From Ornithinibacillus bavariensis (GTDB taxonomy: Bacteria; Bacillota; Bacilli; Bacillales; Amphibacillaceae): 64,000 bases of DNA. How positions within the stretch are numbered: the stretch's first letter is position 1; each line of letters starts with the position of its first letter. The stretch lies in NCBI RefSeq assembly GCF_050433565.1, contig NZ_JBNPWZ010000004.1:186001-250000 (forward strand), in the 5' to 3' direction. The position numbers and the translations under genes were made by a program. Positions 52,995 to 61,374 of the stretch are shown piece by piece. The notes beneath the pieces are model-generated. The model made no database searches and was not told where the DNA came from. It was given only the letters and a program-made list of their open reading frames with translations.

Positions 52995-53732
52995 TTACTT
53001 CTTAAAGATTCTACTAATTTCAGCACCTAGTCCATCAAATATAAAAGATTTCGCAGTCTCACCGTTCTTATAGGTAGAACTACTGCTAATATTATTTTCT
53101 TCAAAATGATAGATTGTTACCTCCATATTTTCTGGATTAACAATCCAGTATTCTTCCACCCCACAGGACATATACAAATCAAGCTTCTTAATAAGATCCT
53201 TACGTTGTGTGCTTTTCGAAAGCACCTCTACGACGAGTGATGGAACTCCTTTATAGTAATCATTTTCATTTAAATGTTCATCTAAGTCGCAAATAATCAT
53301 GATATCTGGTTGGACAATATTTATGTTTTCGGTTGTTCTTCTTAGTTCGATATCATATGGAGCAACAAACGGTGTACATCCTTTACCTTGAAAATGGTTA
53401 TAAAAGATTCCAAACAATTCTGTTATCGTTCGTTGATGAGCCGTTTTTGGAGAGGACAGCCAATAGATTTCTCCATCAATATATTCATATCTATCTTCTG
53501 TTTCCTGATTCAATTGCAGAAACTCTTCATAGGTTGCTTTTTTTCCTTCGGTTCCATATTCCAAAGCCCATTCAATAACCTGCTCTTTAGAAGTTTCTCC
53601 AGTAAAAGTCTCTTTTACTGCAGTAAGCTTAGCAATTTCTGTACCATTTCTAGTAATAATAATCTCTTCATGCGCAGCAAGCATTAAGTATTTCCCAAAG
53701 TTATTTTGTAATTCTGTTGAGTTAACAATCAT
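52995..53732 (-). CDS. Phd/YefM antitoxin domain fused to Uma2-type nuclease
   Basis: A 245-residue protein in two parts. Residues 1-42 (S-T-E-L-Q-N-N-F-G-K-Y-L-M-L-A, then I-I-I-T-R-N-G-T-E-I-A-K-L) are a Phd/YefM antitoxin DNA-binding fold. From about 70 on it is Uma2/DUF820: Y-E-Y-I-D-G-E-I-Y, V-Q-P-D-I-M-I-I-C, P-S-L-V-V-E-V-L-S-K-S-T and D-L-Y-M-S-C-G-V-E-E-Y-W-I-V, a PD-(D/E)XK fold with Asp and E-V-L-S-K residues in place. ATG 53732 follows AGGAGGTG. Confidence 0.85.
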   Translation of the reverse strand: MIVNSTELQNNFGKYLMLAAHEEIIITRNGTEIAKLTAVKETFTGETSKEQVIEWALEYGTEGKKATYEEFLQLNQETEDRYEYIDGEIYWLSSPKTAHQRTITELFGIFYNHFQGKGCTPFVAPYDIELRRTTENINIVQPDIMIICDLDEHLNENDYYKGVPSLVVEVLSKSTQRKDLIKKLDLYMSCGVEEYWIVNPENMEVTIYHFEENNISSSSTYKNGETAKSFIFDGLGAEISRIFKK

Positions 53733-54159
53733 GACCACACCTCCTAAATAGTTAATATAGCTAATTTAGCTAATCCGAATGAAGTTTCAGCCATCTTATC
53801 AAAGTGATGACGCTGTTGCAATCGTTCTTATGTACATACAAGAAACTATTTACATAGTTCTAAACAAATGAGATAATAAAGAAAATTTTGAGGAGGGAAA
53901 GTAAGTACCATGGAACCGACTAATTGCTAAGATAATTTATGGAAATAAATTAATACGATTTTGTAATGAGATTCAATAACCTTAATATTAGGTTTATTTG
54001 ACATGCTCTTTATGGAATGTTGGCAATTAGAAGGCTTACTTACTTTACCTATATGAAAATAATGATGAATTGGGTTTTCTGACTTTTCGAAATACCCAGT
54101 TGTAGAAGGTTTTAGCAAAATTTACTTTTATGTTTGTTAGGATCATCTCTATTCAAATT
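53733..54159. other. Intergenic region without a recognised gene
   Basis: About 430 bases. TAGTTAATATAGCTAATTTAGCTAA at 53748 holds a tandem TAGCTAATT/TAGCTAA that may be an operator for the Phd domain. No coding frame is supported. Confidence 0.35.
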
Positions 54160-54215
54160 ATGTTCACCGTTTATAGGAGACTGTAAGAAGTAACTAACTT
54201 CTTACAGTCTTTTTT
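54160..54215 (+). promoter_or_regulatory. Attenuator-like leader of the ABC-F gene
   Basis: GACTGTAAGAAGT (54179-54191) pairs with ACTTCTTACAGTC (54197-54209), followed by TTTTTTAA: a strong terminator 77 bases before the ABC-F gene, in its leader. An 8-codon frame (ATG 54160 to TAA 54186) ends inside the left arm of the stem, as in ribosome-controlled attenuators; its ribosome site is weak. Confidence 0.6.
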
Positions 54216-54291
54216 AATGGAATAATTGTATAAATCTTCTTTTTCCCAGTCCGTAAATAGTGTCATGAGAAAATGGATGAAGGAAGGAATT

Positions 54292-56217
54292 ATGATGTTA
54301 GAGCTTAAAGTACATGGAATAAAAAAATATATGGATGCAACACTTGTCGTGAAAAATATTACCTTTGAAGCCTTTGAAGGGGAGAAGATTGGTATTGTTG
54401 GAGCCAATGGGAGTGGTAAGAGTACGATTTTGAAGGTTATTGCTGGTATCCTCCCAATGGAGTATTATCCCGGTTACCCGCAAACCACAAGCTACGGCTA
54501 TGATGAGGGATTAATTCATATCCCAGGGGGAGCGACTAAGGCATATTTGGAACAATCACCACAGTACCCAAAAGGCTTGAAGGTAATTGATATTTTAAAT
54601 ATGGCCTTTGAGGAAGTTGATACAATCGAAGGACAAATGCGTGAGTTAGAGGAAAAAATGAAAAATCTAGAAGGTTCGGAGTTAGAAAAGGCCCTGAAAA
54701 AATATAGTGACTTTGTTCATTTATTCGAAGTTAAAGGTGGCTATGAACGAGAGGAGAAAATGAGCAAGGTTTGCACAGGGCTTAATTTTTCTGAAGCGTT
54801 TTTAGAAAAGGACTTCGATTTGCTAAGTGGTGGTGAAAAAACCACGGTGATTCTTGGAAAATTATTAATTCATCACCCAGATATTCTACTGCTAGATGAG
54901 CCGACTAACCATTTGGATATGGATTCTGTTGAATGGCTGGAGGGCTTCCTGAAGAGCTATAAAGGGATAGTCATTATTGTTTCACATGATAGGTATTTCC
55001 TCGATAATGTCGTAACCAAAATTGTTGAATTTGAGAATATGGAATCAACTTCTTATCATGGTAACTACTCTGCTTTTGTTAGTCAAAAAGAAGAAAATAT
55101 GCGTATTCTGTATGAGCAATATAGGGAGCAACAGAAAAAGATAAACAATATGGAAAAGGCAATTCTTAGTTTAAGAGATTGGGCAATGAGAGCGGATAAT
55201 AATAAGTTCTTTAGAAGAGCAGCGAGTATGCAAAAAAGGCTCGATAAAATGGAACGAATCAATAACCCAGTATCGGAAAAAAGAACGATGAAATTGCATT
55301 TTAAAGACACGGAGAGGTCTGGAAATGAAACAATAAAGGCTTTTAATCTATCTAAAAGCTTTGGCGATAGGCCGATTTTGAAAGATGCTAATTTAATGGT
55401 CTATTACGGTGAAAGGGTAGGGTTGATTGGTCCTAACGGCAGTGGAAAGACAACTTTTCTAAAAATGCTACTCGGGGAAGAACAGCCAGATAGTGGGCAA
55501 CTGGAATTAGGTGCAAGCGTAAAGGCAGCATACCTACCTCAGAATATCAGATTTAATAATGAAGAACATACAGTACTTGAGTGCTTTAGAGAAAATATCT
55601 CCATTCTCGAGGGGAAAGCGAGGGAATACCTTGCAAAATTTATGTTCTATAAAGCAAGTGTCTTTAAAAAGATAAAACAGTTATCTGGTGGGGAACGAAT
55701 TAGGTTGAGGCTTGCTATACTGTTATATCAGGATATTAACCTATTAATATTGGATGAGCCGACTAACCATCTGGATATTGATTCCATCGAAACGCTTGAA
55801 GCGGCATTAGAGGATTTTAAAGGTACCATTTTCTTTATCTCCCATGATAGATACTTCATCAACAGAATGGGAGAAAGAATAATAGTCATAGAGAATTATT
55901 CACTAAAAAGTTATCTAGGGAATTATGATGATTATCGGAGAGAGAAACAGAAATCAAGCATTGAGGAGGAAGAAGTCACAAAAAGGGAAAAGGTAAAGCA
56001 ACAAAAAGTTACTCCTAAATACTCAAAAAAAGAAGATAATGAACCGGAGCTTTTAGCAAAGATTCATAGTCTAGAGGGTGAAATAAAAGAGGTAGACGAA
56101 GTGATGGCAGATGAACATATAGAATACGAGGAGCTTCATAGACTATATAATCGAAAGCAAGACTTAACGAATGAACTAGAATCACTTATGGAATTGTGGA
56201 TGGGATTAGGGAATTAG
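54292..56217 (+). CDS. ABC-F ATPase, putative ribosome-protection protein
   Basis: A 641-residue protein with two ABC domains and no membrane segments. Walker A is G-A-N-G-S-G-K-S near 39-46 and G-P-N-G-S-G-K-T near 382-389; L-S-G-G-E occurs twice, as does D-E-P-T-N-H-L-D. The linker between them (about 265-345) is the P-site tRNA interaction motif region. After the first Walker A there is an insertion (G-Y-P-Q-T-T-S-Y-G-Y-D). The C-terminal coiled coil is about 570-640. ATG 54292 follows GAAGGAA. ARE-type antibiotic protection is likely given the leader but not proven. Confidence 0.88.
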   Translation: MMLELKVHGIKKYMDATLVVKNITFEAFEGEKIGIVGANGSGKSTILKVIAGILPMEYYPGYPQTTSYGYDEGLIHIPGGATKAYLEQSPQYPKGLKVIDILNMAFEEVDTIEGQMRELEEKMKNLEGSELEKALKKYSDFVHLFEVKGGYEREEKMSKVCTGLNFSEAFLEKDFDLLSGGEKTTVILGKLLIHHPDILLLDEPTNHLDMDSVEWLEGFLKSYKGIVIIVSHDRYFLDNVVTKIVEFENMESTSYHGNYSAFVSQKEENMRILYEQYREQQKKINNMEKAILSLRDWAMRADNNKFFRRAASMQKRLDKMERINNPVSEKRTMKLHFKDTERSGNETIKAFNLSKSFGDRPILKDANLMVYYGERVGLIGPNGSGKTTFLKMLLGEEQPDSGQLELGASVKAAYLPQNIRFNNEEHTVLECFRENISILEGKAREYLAKFMFYKASVFKKIKQLSGGERIRLRLAILLYQDINLLILDEPTNHLDIDSIETLEAALEDFKGTIFFISHDRYFINRMGERIIVIENYSLKSYLGNYDDYRREKQKSSIEEEEVTKREKVKQQKVTPKYSKKEDNEPELLAKIHSLEGEIKEVDEVMADEHIEYEELHRLYNRKQDLTNELESLMELWMGLGN

Positions 56218-56231
56218 ATTTCCCTAATCCC
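56202..56231 (+). terminator. Hairpin overlapping the ABC-F stop codon
   Basis: GGGATTAGGGAA pairs perfectly with TTCCCTAATCCC around the TAG stop. There is no T tract; it may stabilise mRNA ends or terminate weakly. Confidence 0.45.
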
Positions 56232-56309
56232 TAACGTATCTCGATCAACTCCGTATGGTATGATTGTATAAAATTATCAATAAATTAAAATTATGAAAGA
56301 GGTGTTACG

Positions 56310-57656
56310 GTGCAATTAACCATTCAAGCTACAGGTGAAAATGTTGAAGTGATTTCCTATCTACTTGCTAAAAATCCCAATAATATATATGAAAGAAGTC
56401 AAAACGGTCACTTCATTCGGATGTTCTATAATAAATTTTCAGATGAAATAATGGAAGTAACCTTTTTTGTAACACCTGATCCAATTGAACTCTCTCGGAA
56501 CAGGGCTAAAAACTACGATATCACTTCTTATATTAATGATAGAGAGTTTGTAGTTAGTAGTATTTTTTGTTCTTTACTACGGTCTGCATTAGGTACAGCA
56601 CTTAATGGAAAACCAAAGGAATCGTACGCGTCCTGGGTTGAACACCCCTTTTTATTTGAGTTTAGTTTTGGTCCTCTTGCTACGGATTTACTAGATCATG
56701 AAATCATAGACATTTTTCAACCGCTAGGCTACGAAGTGAAAATAAGCTATGGAGAGACTGATTATCAGGTTAAATTAAAAGAAAGAAGCTCTGCTCGCTA
56801 TATTTCATTAAAGGGATCAACAACATTACAAAATGGTTTAAGGCAGCTTTTTGTATTAATTCCGGTCCTGGATAATTATAAGCATTATTACATCGACGAA
56901 AAAGAAACCGAAAAAGTTGAACGATATGGGGAAGGGTGGTTACATACACATCCTTTAAGAGATTTCATTTTGCGTAGGGCACTTCGTTTTAAGGAACTGT
57001 ATAGCGAGTTGGAAGAGAATAACAATAATCTGTTCAAAGAACAGCAAAAAGAATTACGCTTAAATGAGCTTCGATATAAAAAAATCATCGATTACATTAG
57101 TAGATCAAGAATGAAAGAAACAATTGTTGATTTTGGCTCAGGTGAAGGTAATCTAGCTTTACAGCTGGGGCTTATAAATGGTGTGCGGGAGATATTAGCT
57201 GTAGAACCATCCGAATCAGCCATGCTTAAAGCATTGAAGCGGTTCGATGCAATAAAGCAAAGCGATAATTTTATAGTGCCAACCCCAATTATAGGTTCTT
57301 TATTTTACTATGATGAAAGACTGAAATCCAAGGATATCATGATTTTATGCGAAGTTATTGAACATATTGATGAATTTCGTTTACCGAAAGTAATGCAAAC
57401 AATTCTAAGTGAATATCAGCCAAAATTGCTCATCATCACAACGCCAAACAAGGAATATAACCAGGTGTATGAAATGGATGAAGCATATCGACATCCGGAC
57501 CATCGATTTGAATGGACAAGACAGGAATTTTTCGAATGGTGTTATAGTCAAAAAACTAGTAATTATGAGGTAGCATTTGATGGTATAGGGGATGAACATG
57601 TTAAATATGGATTCCCAACTCAAATGTGCTTATTTATAAGAAAGGAGGGACAATAG
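56310..57656 (+). CDS. hen1: Hen1-type 3'-terminal RNA ribose 2'-O-methyltransferase
   Basis: A 448-residue bacterial Hen1. The N-terminal 220 residues are the Hen1-specific domain that works with Pnkp. The methyltransferase domain begins near 270 (V-D-F-G-S-G-E-G-N, SAM site). The metal site is E-V-I-E-H near 348-352, with a later His in H-P-D-H-R-F-E-W near 393. The enzyme 2'-O-methylates the 3' end at a cleaved RNA before ligation, which blocks repeated cutting. GTG 56310 follows GAAAGAGG. It shares a base with the pnkp start, so it is co-translated with it. Confidence 0.93.
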   Translation: MQLTIQATGENVEVISYLLAKNPNNIYERSQNGHFIRMFYNKFSDEIMEVTFFVTPDPIELSRNRAKNYDITSYINDREFVVSSIFCSLLRSALGTALNGKPKESYASWVEHPFLFEFSFGPLATDLLDHEIIDIFQPLGYEVKISYGETDYQVKLKERSSARYISLKGSTTLQNGLRQLFVLIPVLDNYKHYYIDEKETEKVERYGEGWLHTHPLRDFILRRALRFKELYSELEENNNNLFKEQQKELRLNELRYKKIIDYISRSRMKETIVDFGSGEGNLALQLGLINGVREILAVEPSESAMLKALKRFDAIKQSDNFIVPTPIIGSLFYYDERLKSKDIMILCEVIEHIDEFRLPKVMQTILSEYQPKLLIITTPNKEYNQVYEMDEAYRHPDHRFEWTRQEFFEWCYSQKTSNYEVAFDGIGDEHVKYGFPTQMCLFIRKEGQ

Positions 57657-60250
57657 TGAATGTTTTCTTGCCTTTTTCTGGAATTGTATTATTGATTGGT
57701 CCTTCTAATAGTGGAAAAACAACATTCCTGAAAAAAATGATAGATAGTGGGCAAATTCAACCTTCTGAGGTAGTAAGCTCGGATTACTTTCGAATATTAG
57801 TAAGTGACGTTGAATTTCTAGACTGGAACCATCGACCAAAGGATGAGGCAGATCGAATCTTTGAGGAGTACCAACAAATCTCTGCTGAAGCCTTTTCCCT
57901 TATGGATACACTCATTGAAAAAAGATGTAAGTTAAATAAATTAACATTTATCGATGCCACCCATTTATATACAGATGATAGAAAACGATATATTGCATTA
58001 GCTAGAAATCACCATGTACCAATCGTTTCCATTGTATTTGATTTGGACCTAAGCGTTTTATTAGAACGGGATGAGATGCGGGAAAAACCAAGAGGAAAAC
58101 GCAGGGTGAAACAACAATATCAAGTGTTTAAGAGAGAAAGAAGCTTGATTAAAAAGGAAGGCTACTTAGCGACTTATTTTATCCAAAATTTGCAGGACAT
58201 TAGATTAATTAGAAGGAACAAAAACCCTCTTGAACTGGATGCTAGTAATGGCATTGATGTTATTGGTGATATTCATGGTTGCTATAATGAATTGATTCAA
58301 CTATTAAATAAGCTAGGCTATGAAAGAAATGCGGAGGACTTATACATTCATCCAGAAGGAAGAAAGTTTCTATCCCTTGGGGATATTATGAGTCGAGGAC
58401 CAGAGTCACTAAAAACGATGCAATTTTTCTTACGTCATGTAAACGAAGGTCATGCTTATATGATTGATAGTAATCATGGATGGAAAATAGCGAGATGGTT
58501 AGATGGACGGAATGTCACCCTTAACCATGGTGATGAACTAGTTCAAGAAGAATTTGTGCAATATGAAAGGCACTATGGTGAGGAGCAAACGATAAAATTA
58601 AAGCATGCAATAAAACAATTATTATTTGAAGCGCCTTCCCATTATATCTTAGCAAAAAATTCCGTGCCAACTGTTGTATGTACACATGCAGGTATAAAAG
58701 ACGAATTTGTTGGTAAACAATCCTATGAGGTTAGTGATTATTGCCGTTTTGGGGATTCGGAAGGATTAGATAACAATGGAAAGCCAGTGAGGAAGGACTG
58801 GACAGTTCATCATCATACAAGTGCATTAATCTTATGGGGGCATGATCCTAGACCAAAACCTATAATAAATAATAATACAATCAATATTGATCAAGGGGTT
58901 GTTTTCGGTGGAGAGCTGACCGCTTATAGGTACCCAGAAAAGGAATTTGTATCCGTAAAAGCAGTAATGGACTATTCTAAGGGGGATAATAATCCATTAA
59001 AAGAATGGGAGCAAAAAAGACTAGATCCTCCGAACATTGCAAAATTCTTAAATGGCTACACCGTATCAACTGAGCACCTAGGTGAGGTTCATATACCAAA
59101 AGAACATGTTATCCCTTCAATTGACACGGTTTCTCATTTTACTGTTCCAATAGAAGAGCTTATCTATATTCCGCCTACTATGAGTCCAACACCTAAGCCT
59201 TCTATCTTAGATAATTACTTGGAACACCCAAAGGAGGCAATAGCCTATTATCGGGATAAGGGAATACAGCGTATGGTAGCAGAGAAGAAGCATATGGGTA
59301 GTAGGGGAATTCTCCTGTTATTTAAGGATAAAAGTGCTGGTCAAAAGTATATCGGACATGAAACTTTAGGGGTTATCTATACAAGAACTGGTAGAAGATT
59401 CTTTGATATCGGGCTAGAAAAGGAAATATTACTTCGAATCAATGAAGGACTTCTATCTTATAATTATTTTACTAAATTTGATACAGATTATGTGCTGTTG
59501 GATGCAGAAATAATGCCGTGGAACTTAAAGGCAAAAGAACTTATTCGTAATCAATATGTACATGTCTCTGAAAATGCCATTTTGGACAGATCCATTATTA
59601 CTAATAAACTTCAAGAAGCTGTAAAGATAAACGTAGAATTAAAGCAATGGCTTTCAGAGTATGATGCTAAACTTGAAAATGCACTAGAATTTAAAGAGAT
59701 ATTTCAAAAGTATTGCTGGAATATAGAAGGAATTAATCAGATTCAAATTGCTCCATTTCATGTGTTAGCTCATAGAGACAAGACATTTTTCGATAAGCCC
59801 CATACCTGGCATATGGAGATGAACCGGGAATTCGCAAAGATGGTGGATGTTTTTGTTGAAACCGAGTATATGGTAATTGATGATTTGGAGAGTGAGGAAG
59901 AAGTCATAAAATGGTGGGAGTCCATGACAGCTGATGGTCATGAAGGAATAGTTATTAAGCCAGAATTTTTCATTGCAAAATCGAACGGGAAGCTAATTCA
60001 GCCGGCAATAAAGGTTCGGGGACGGAGATATCTACATATCATTTATGGTATGGATTATTTATTGCCCAAAAACCTTGAAAGATTAAAGAAAAGAAACGTT
60101 GATAAGAAACAAAAGCTGGCATTAAAAGAATTTTCATTGGGCATTGAGGGGATAAAGCGTTTTGTTCATGGGGAATCGATTGAGAGAATCCATGAATGTG
60201 TGCTTGGGACGTTAGCGTTGGAATCGGACCCTGTTGATCCTAGATTATAA
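57656..60250 (+). CDS. pnkp: Polynucleotide kinase-phosphatase-ligase Pnkp
   Basis: An 864-residue trifunctional RNA repair enzyme, normal in length. The kinase has Walker A G-P-S-N-S-G-K-T at 15-22. The phosphatase region has G-D-I-H-G near 203-207, L-G-D-I-M-S-R-G-P, S-N-H-G, C-T-H-A-G and W-G-H-D, so the metal-binding residues are kept while the usual GDxxDRG and GNHD/E boxes differ by D-to-S and G-to-S/D-to-G. The ligase has motif I K-K-H-M-G-S-R near 544 with the nucleotidyl Lys. GTG 57656 follows AAAGGAGG. Works with Hen1 to mend RNAs cut by ribotoxins. Confidence 0.94.
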   Translation: MNVFLPFSGIVLLIGPSNSGKTTFLKKMIDSGQIQPSEVVSSDYFRILVSDVEFLDWNHRPKDEADRIFEEYQQISAEAFSLMDTLIEKRCKLNKLTFIDATHLYTDDRKRYIALARNHHVPIVSIVFDLDLSVLLERDEMREKPRGKRRVKQQYQVFKRERSLIKKEGYLATYFIQNLQDIRLIRRNKNPLELDASNGIDVIGDIHGCYNELIQLLNKLGYERNAEDLYIHPEGRKFLSLGDIMSRGPESLKTMQFFLRHVNEGHAYMIDSNHGWKIARWLDGRNVTLNHGDELVQEEFVQYERHYGEEQTIKLKHAIKQLLFEAPSHYILAKNSVPTVVCTHAGIKDEFVGKQSYEVSDYCRFGDSEGLDNNGKPVRKDWTVHHHTSALILWGHDPRPKPIINNNTINIDQGVVFGGELTAYRYPEKEFVSVKAVMDYSKGDNNPLKEWEQKRLDPPNIAKFLNGYTVSTEHLGEVHIPKEHVIPSIDTVSHFTVPIEELIYIPPTMSPTPKPSILDNYLEHPKEAIAYYRDKGIQRMVAEKKHMGSRGILLLFKDKSAGQKYIGHETLGVIYTRTGRRFFDIGLEKEILLRINEGLLSYNYFTKFDTDYVLLDAEIMPWNLKAKELIRNQYVHVSENAILDRSIITNKLQEAVKINVELKQWLSEYDAKLENALEFKEIFQKYCWNIEGINQIQIAPFHVLAHRDKTFFDKPHTWHMEMNREFAKMVDVFVETEYMVIDDLESEEEVIKWWESMTADGHEGIVIKPEFFIAKSNGKLIQPAIKVRGRRYLHIIYGMDYLLPKNLERLKKRNVDKKQKLALKEFSLGIEGIKRFVHGESIERIHECVLGTLALESDPVDPRL

Positions 60251-60293
60251 AAAAGATAAAACTGAACTTAAAAAACAGGGGGGAAGAATTCAA

Positions 60294-61334
60294 TTGAAGA
60301 CAAGCACAGAGAGCAAACAAACTATCATTGCTGCATTAGGTAATATAGTAGAAAATTTAGTATCAAAAAATAGATTTTCAGGTGCAGTATTATTCGGAGA
60401 TCGGGAGAAAATTTTATATAAACAGGCATGCGGATTTGCAAATAAAGAAAAGGGAAATTTAAATTCAATTGATACAAGATTTAACTTAGCTTCGATGAAT
60501 AAAATGTTTACAAGCATGGCAATAGCAATCTTGGTTGAACAAGGAAAGATTTCATTCGATGATTTAGTGACGCGATATATTCCCGAATTTCCTCATCAGA
60601 ATATAACCATACATCAATTGTTATCTCATTCTTCTGGACTAGGAGATTTCTTTAATGAGAAATATTTAAAAAAGAGAGAGTACTTGAAAAGTGTAGCGGA
60701 TTATTTAAACCTATTTATTGAAGATAGACTCTTATTTGAACCTGGTACCCGCTTCCAATATAGCAATGGAGGGTATATCATCCTTGGGATAATTATTGAA
60801 AAAGCTTCCAATATAAGCTATTTTGAATTTGTCCAAAGGCACATATTCTCCCCATTGGGGATGAAGAACACGGACAACTATGAGATAGATACAGAAGATA
60901 GCAGTTTGGCTATTGGATACACTAATTTTCAGTTTGATGGCTCTTTCCAGGAGAAAAAGACAGATAATTCATCGATGTGTACAAAAGGTTCTCCAGCGGG
61001 TGGAGGCTACGCCACGGTAGAAGATTTATGGTGTTTCTCCAAAGCTTTACTTGGTAATGTGTTAGTTAGTAAGGAAATGACAGATAAGCTTTTTACAGAA
61101 CAAGAAGCGATATATTCGGATGAAAATTCTACATTAGGCTATGGGTATGGTTTCTTTGTTGAAAGTATAAGTGGATGTAAAATTATTGGTCATGATGGGG
61201 GATTTCCTGGGGTAAGTAATCGCCTTGATATTTATCCTGATAAAGAATTTATTTTTGTCGCTCTTGCTAATGATGATGGCGGTGGGGCAGCTTTAACTAG
61301 GGAAGTACGTAATTTGATTGCGGGAGCTGGATAA
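60294..61334 (+). CDS. Class C beta-lactamase-like serine hydrolase
   Basis: A 346-residue serine hydrolase of the beta-lactamase/esterase group. S-M-N-K near 65-68 is the S-x-x-K catalytic pair, Y-S-N near 158-160 and H-D-G near 299-301 complete the set. No signal peptide is seen, so it is probably cytoplasmic and an esterase/peptidase, not a resistance enzyme. TTG 60294 follows GGGGGGAAG. It starts 43 bases after Pnkp and may share its mRNA, but a link to RNA repair is not evident. Confidence 0.85.
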   Translation: MKTSTESKQTIIAALGNIVENLVSKNRFSGAVLFGDREKILYKQACGFANKEKGNLNSIDTRFNLASMNKMFTSMAIAILVEQGKISFDDLVTRYIPEFPHQNITIHQLLSHSSGLGDFFNEKYLKKREYLKSVADYLNLFIEDRLLFEPGTRFQYSNGGYIILGIIIEKASNISYFEFVQRHIFSPLGMKNTDNYEIDTEDSSLAIGYTNFQFDGSFQEKKTDNSSMCTKGSPAGGGYATVEDLWCFSKALLGNVLVSKEMTDKLFTEQEAIYSDENSTLGYGYGFFVESISGCKIIGHDGGFPGVSNRLDIYPDKEFIFVALANDDGGGAALTREVRNLIAGAG

Positions 61335-61339
61335 TAAAA

Positions 61340-61374
61340 AATGGCCCTCTGTTCGTACAGAGGACCGTTTTTTT
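61340..61374 (+). terminator. Terminator after the serine hydrolase
   Basis: AATGGCCCTCTGT pairs with ACAGAGGACCGTT (two G-U), then TTTTT. It ends one base before the stop of the converging glpD gene. Confidence 0.85.

Noticed and set aside
53927..54118. 63-codon minus-strand frame between the Phd-Uma2 and ABC-F genes
   Set aside because: It would start at TTG without a ribosome binding site and matches no family I know; compositionally it looks like noncoding DNA.
60294..61334. Serine hydrolase as an antibiotic-resistance beta-lactamase
   Set aside because: It has the S-x-x-K/Y-S-N/H-x-G set, but no signal peptide is seen and the family is mostly esterases and peptidases; resistance is not supported.
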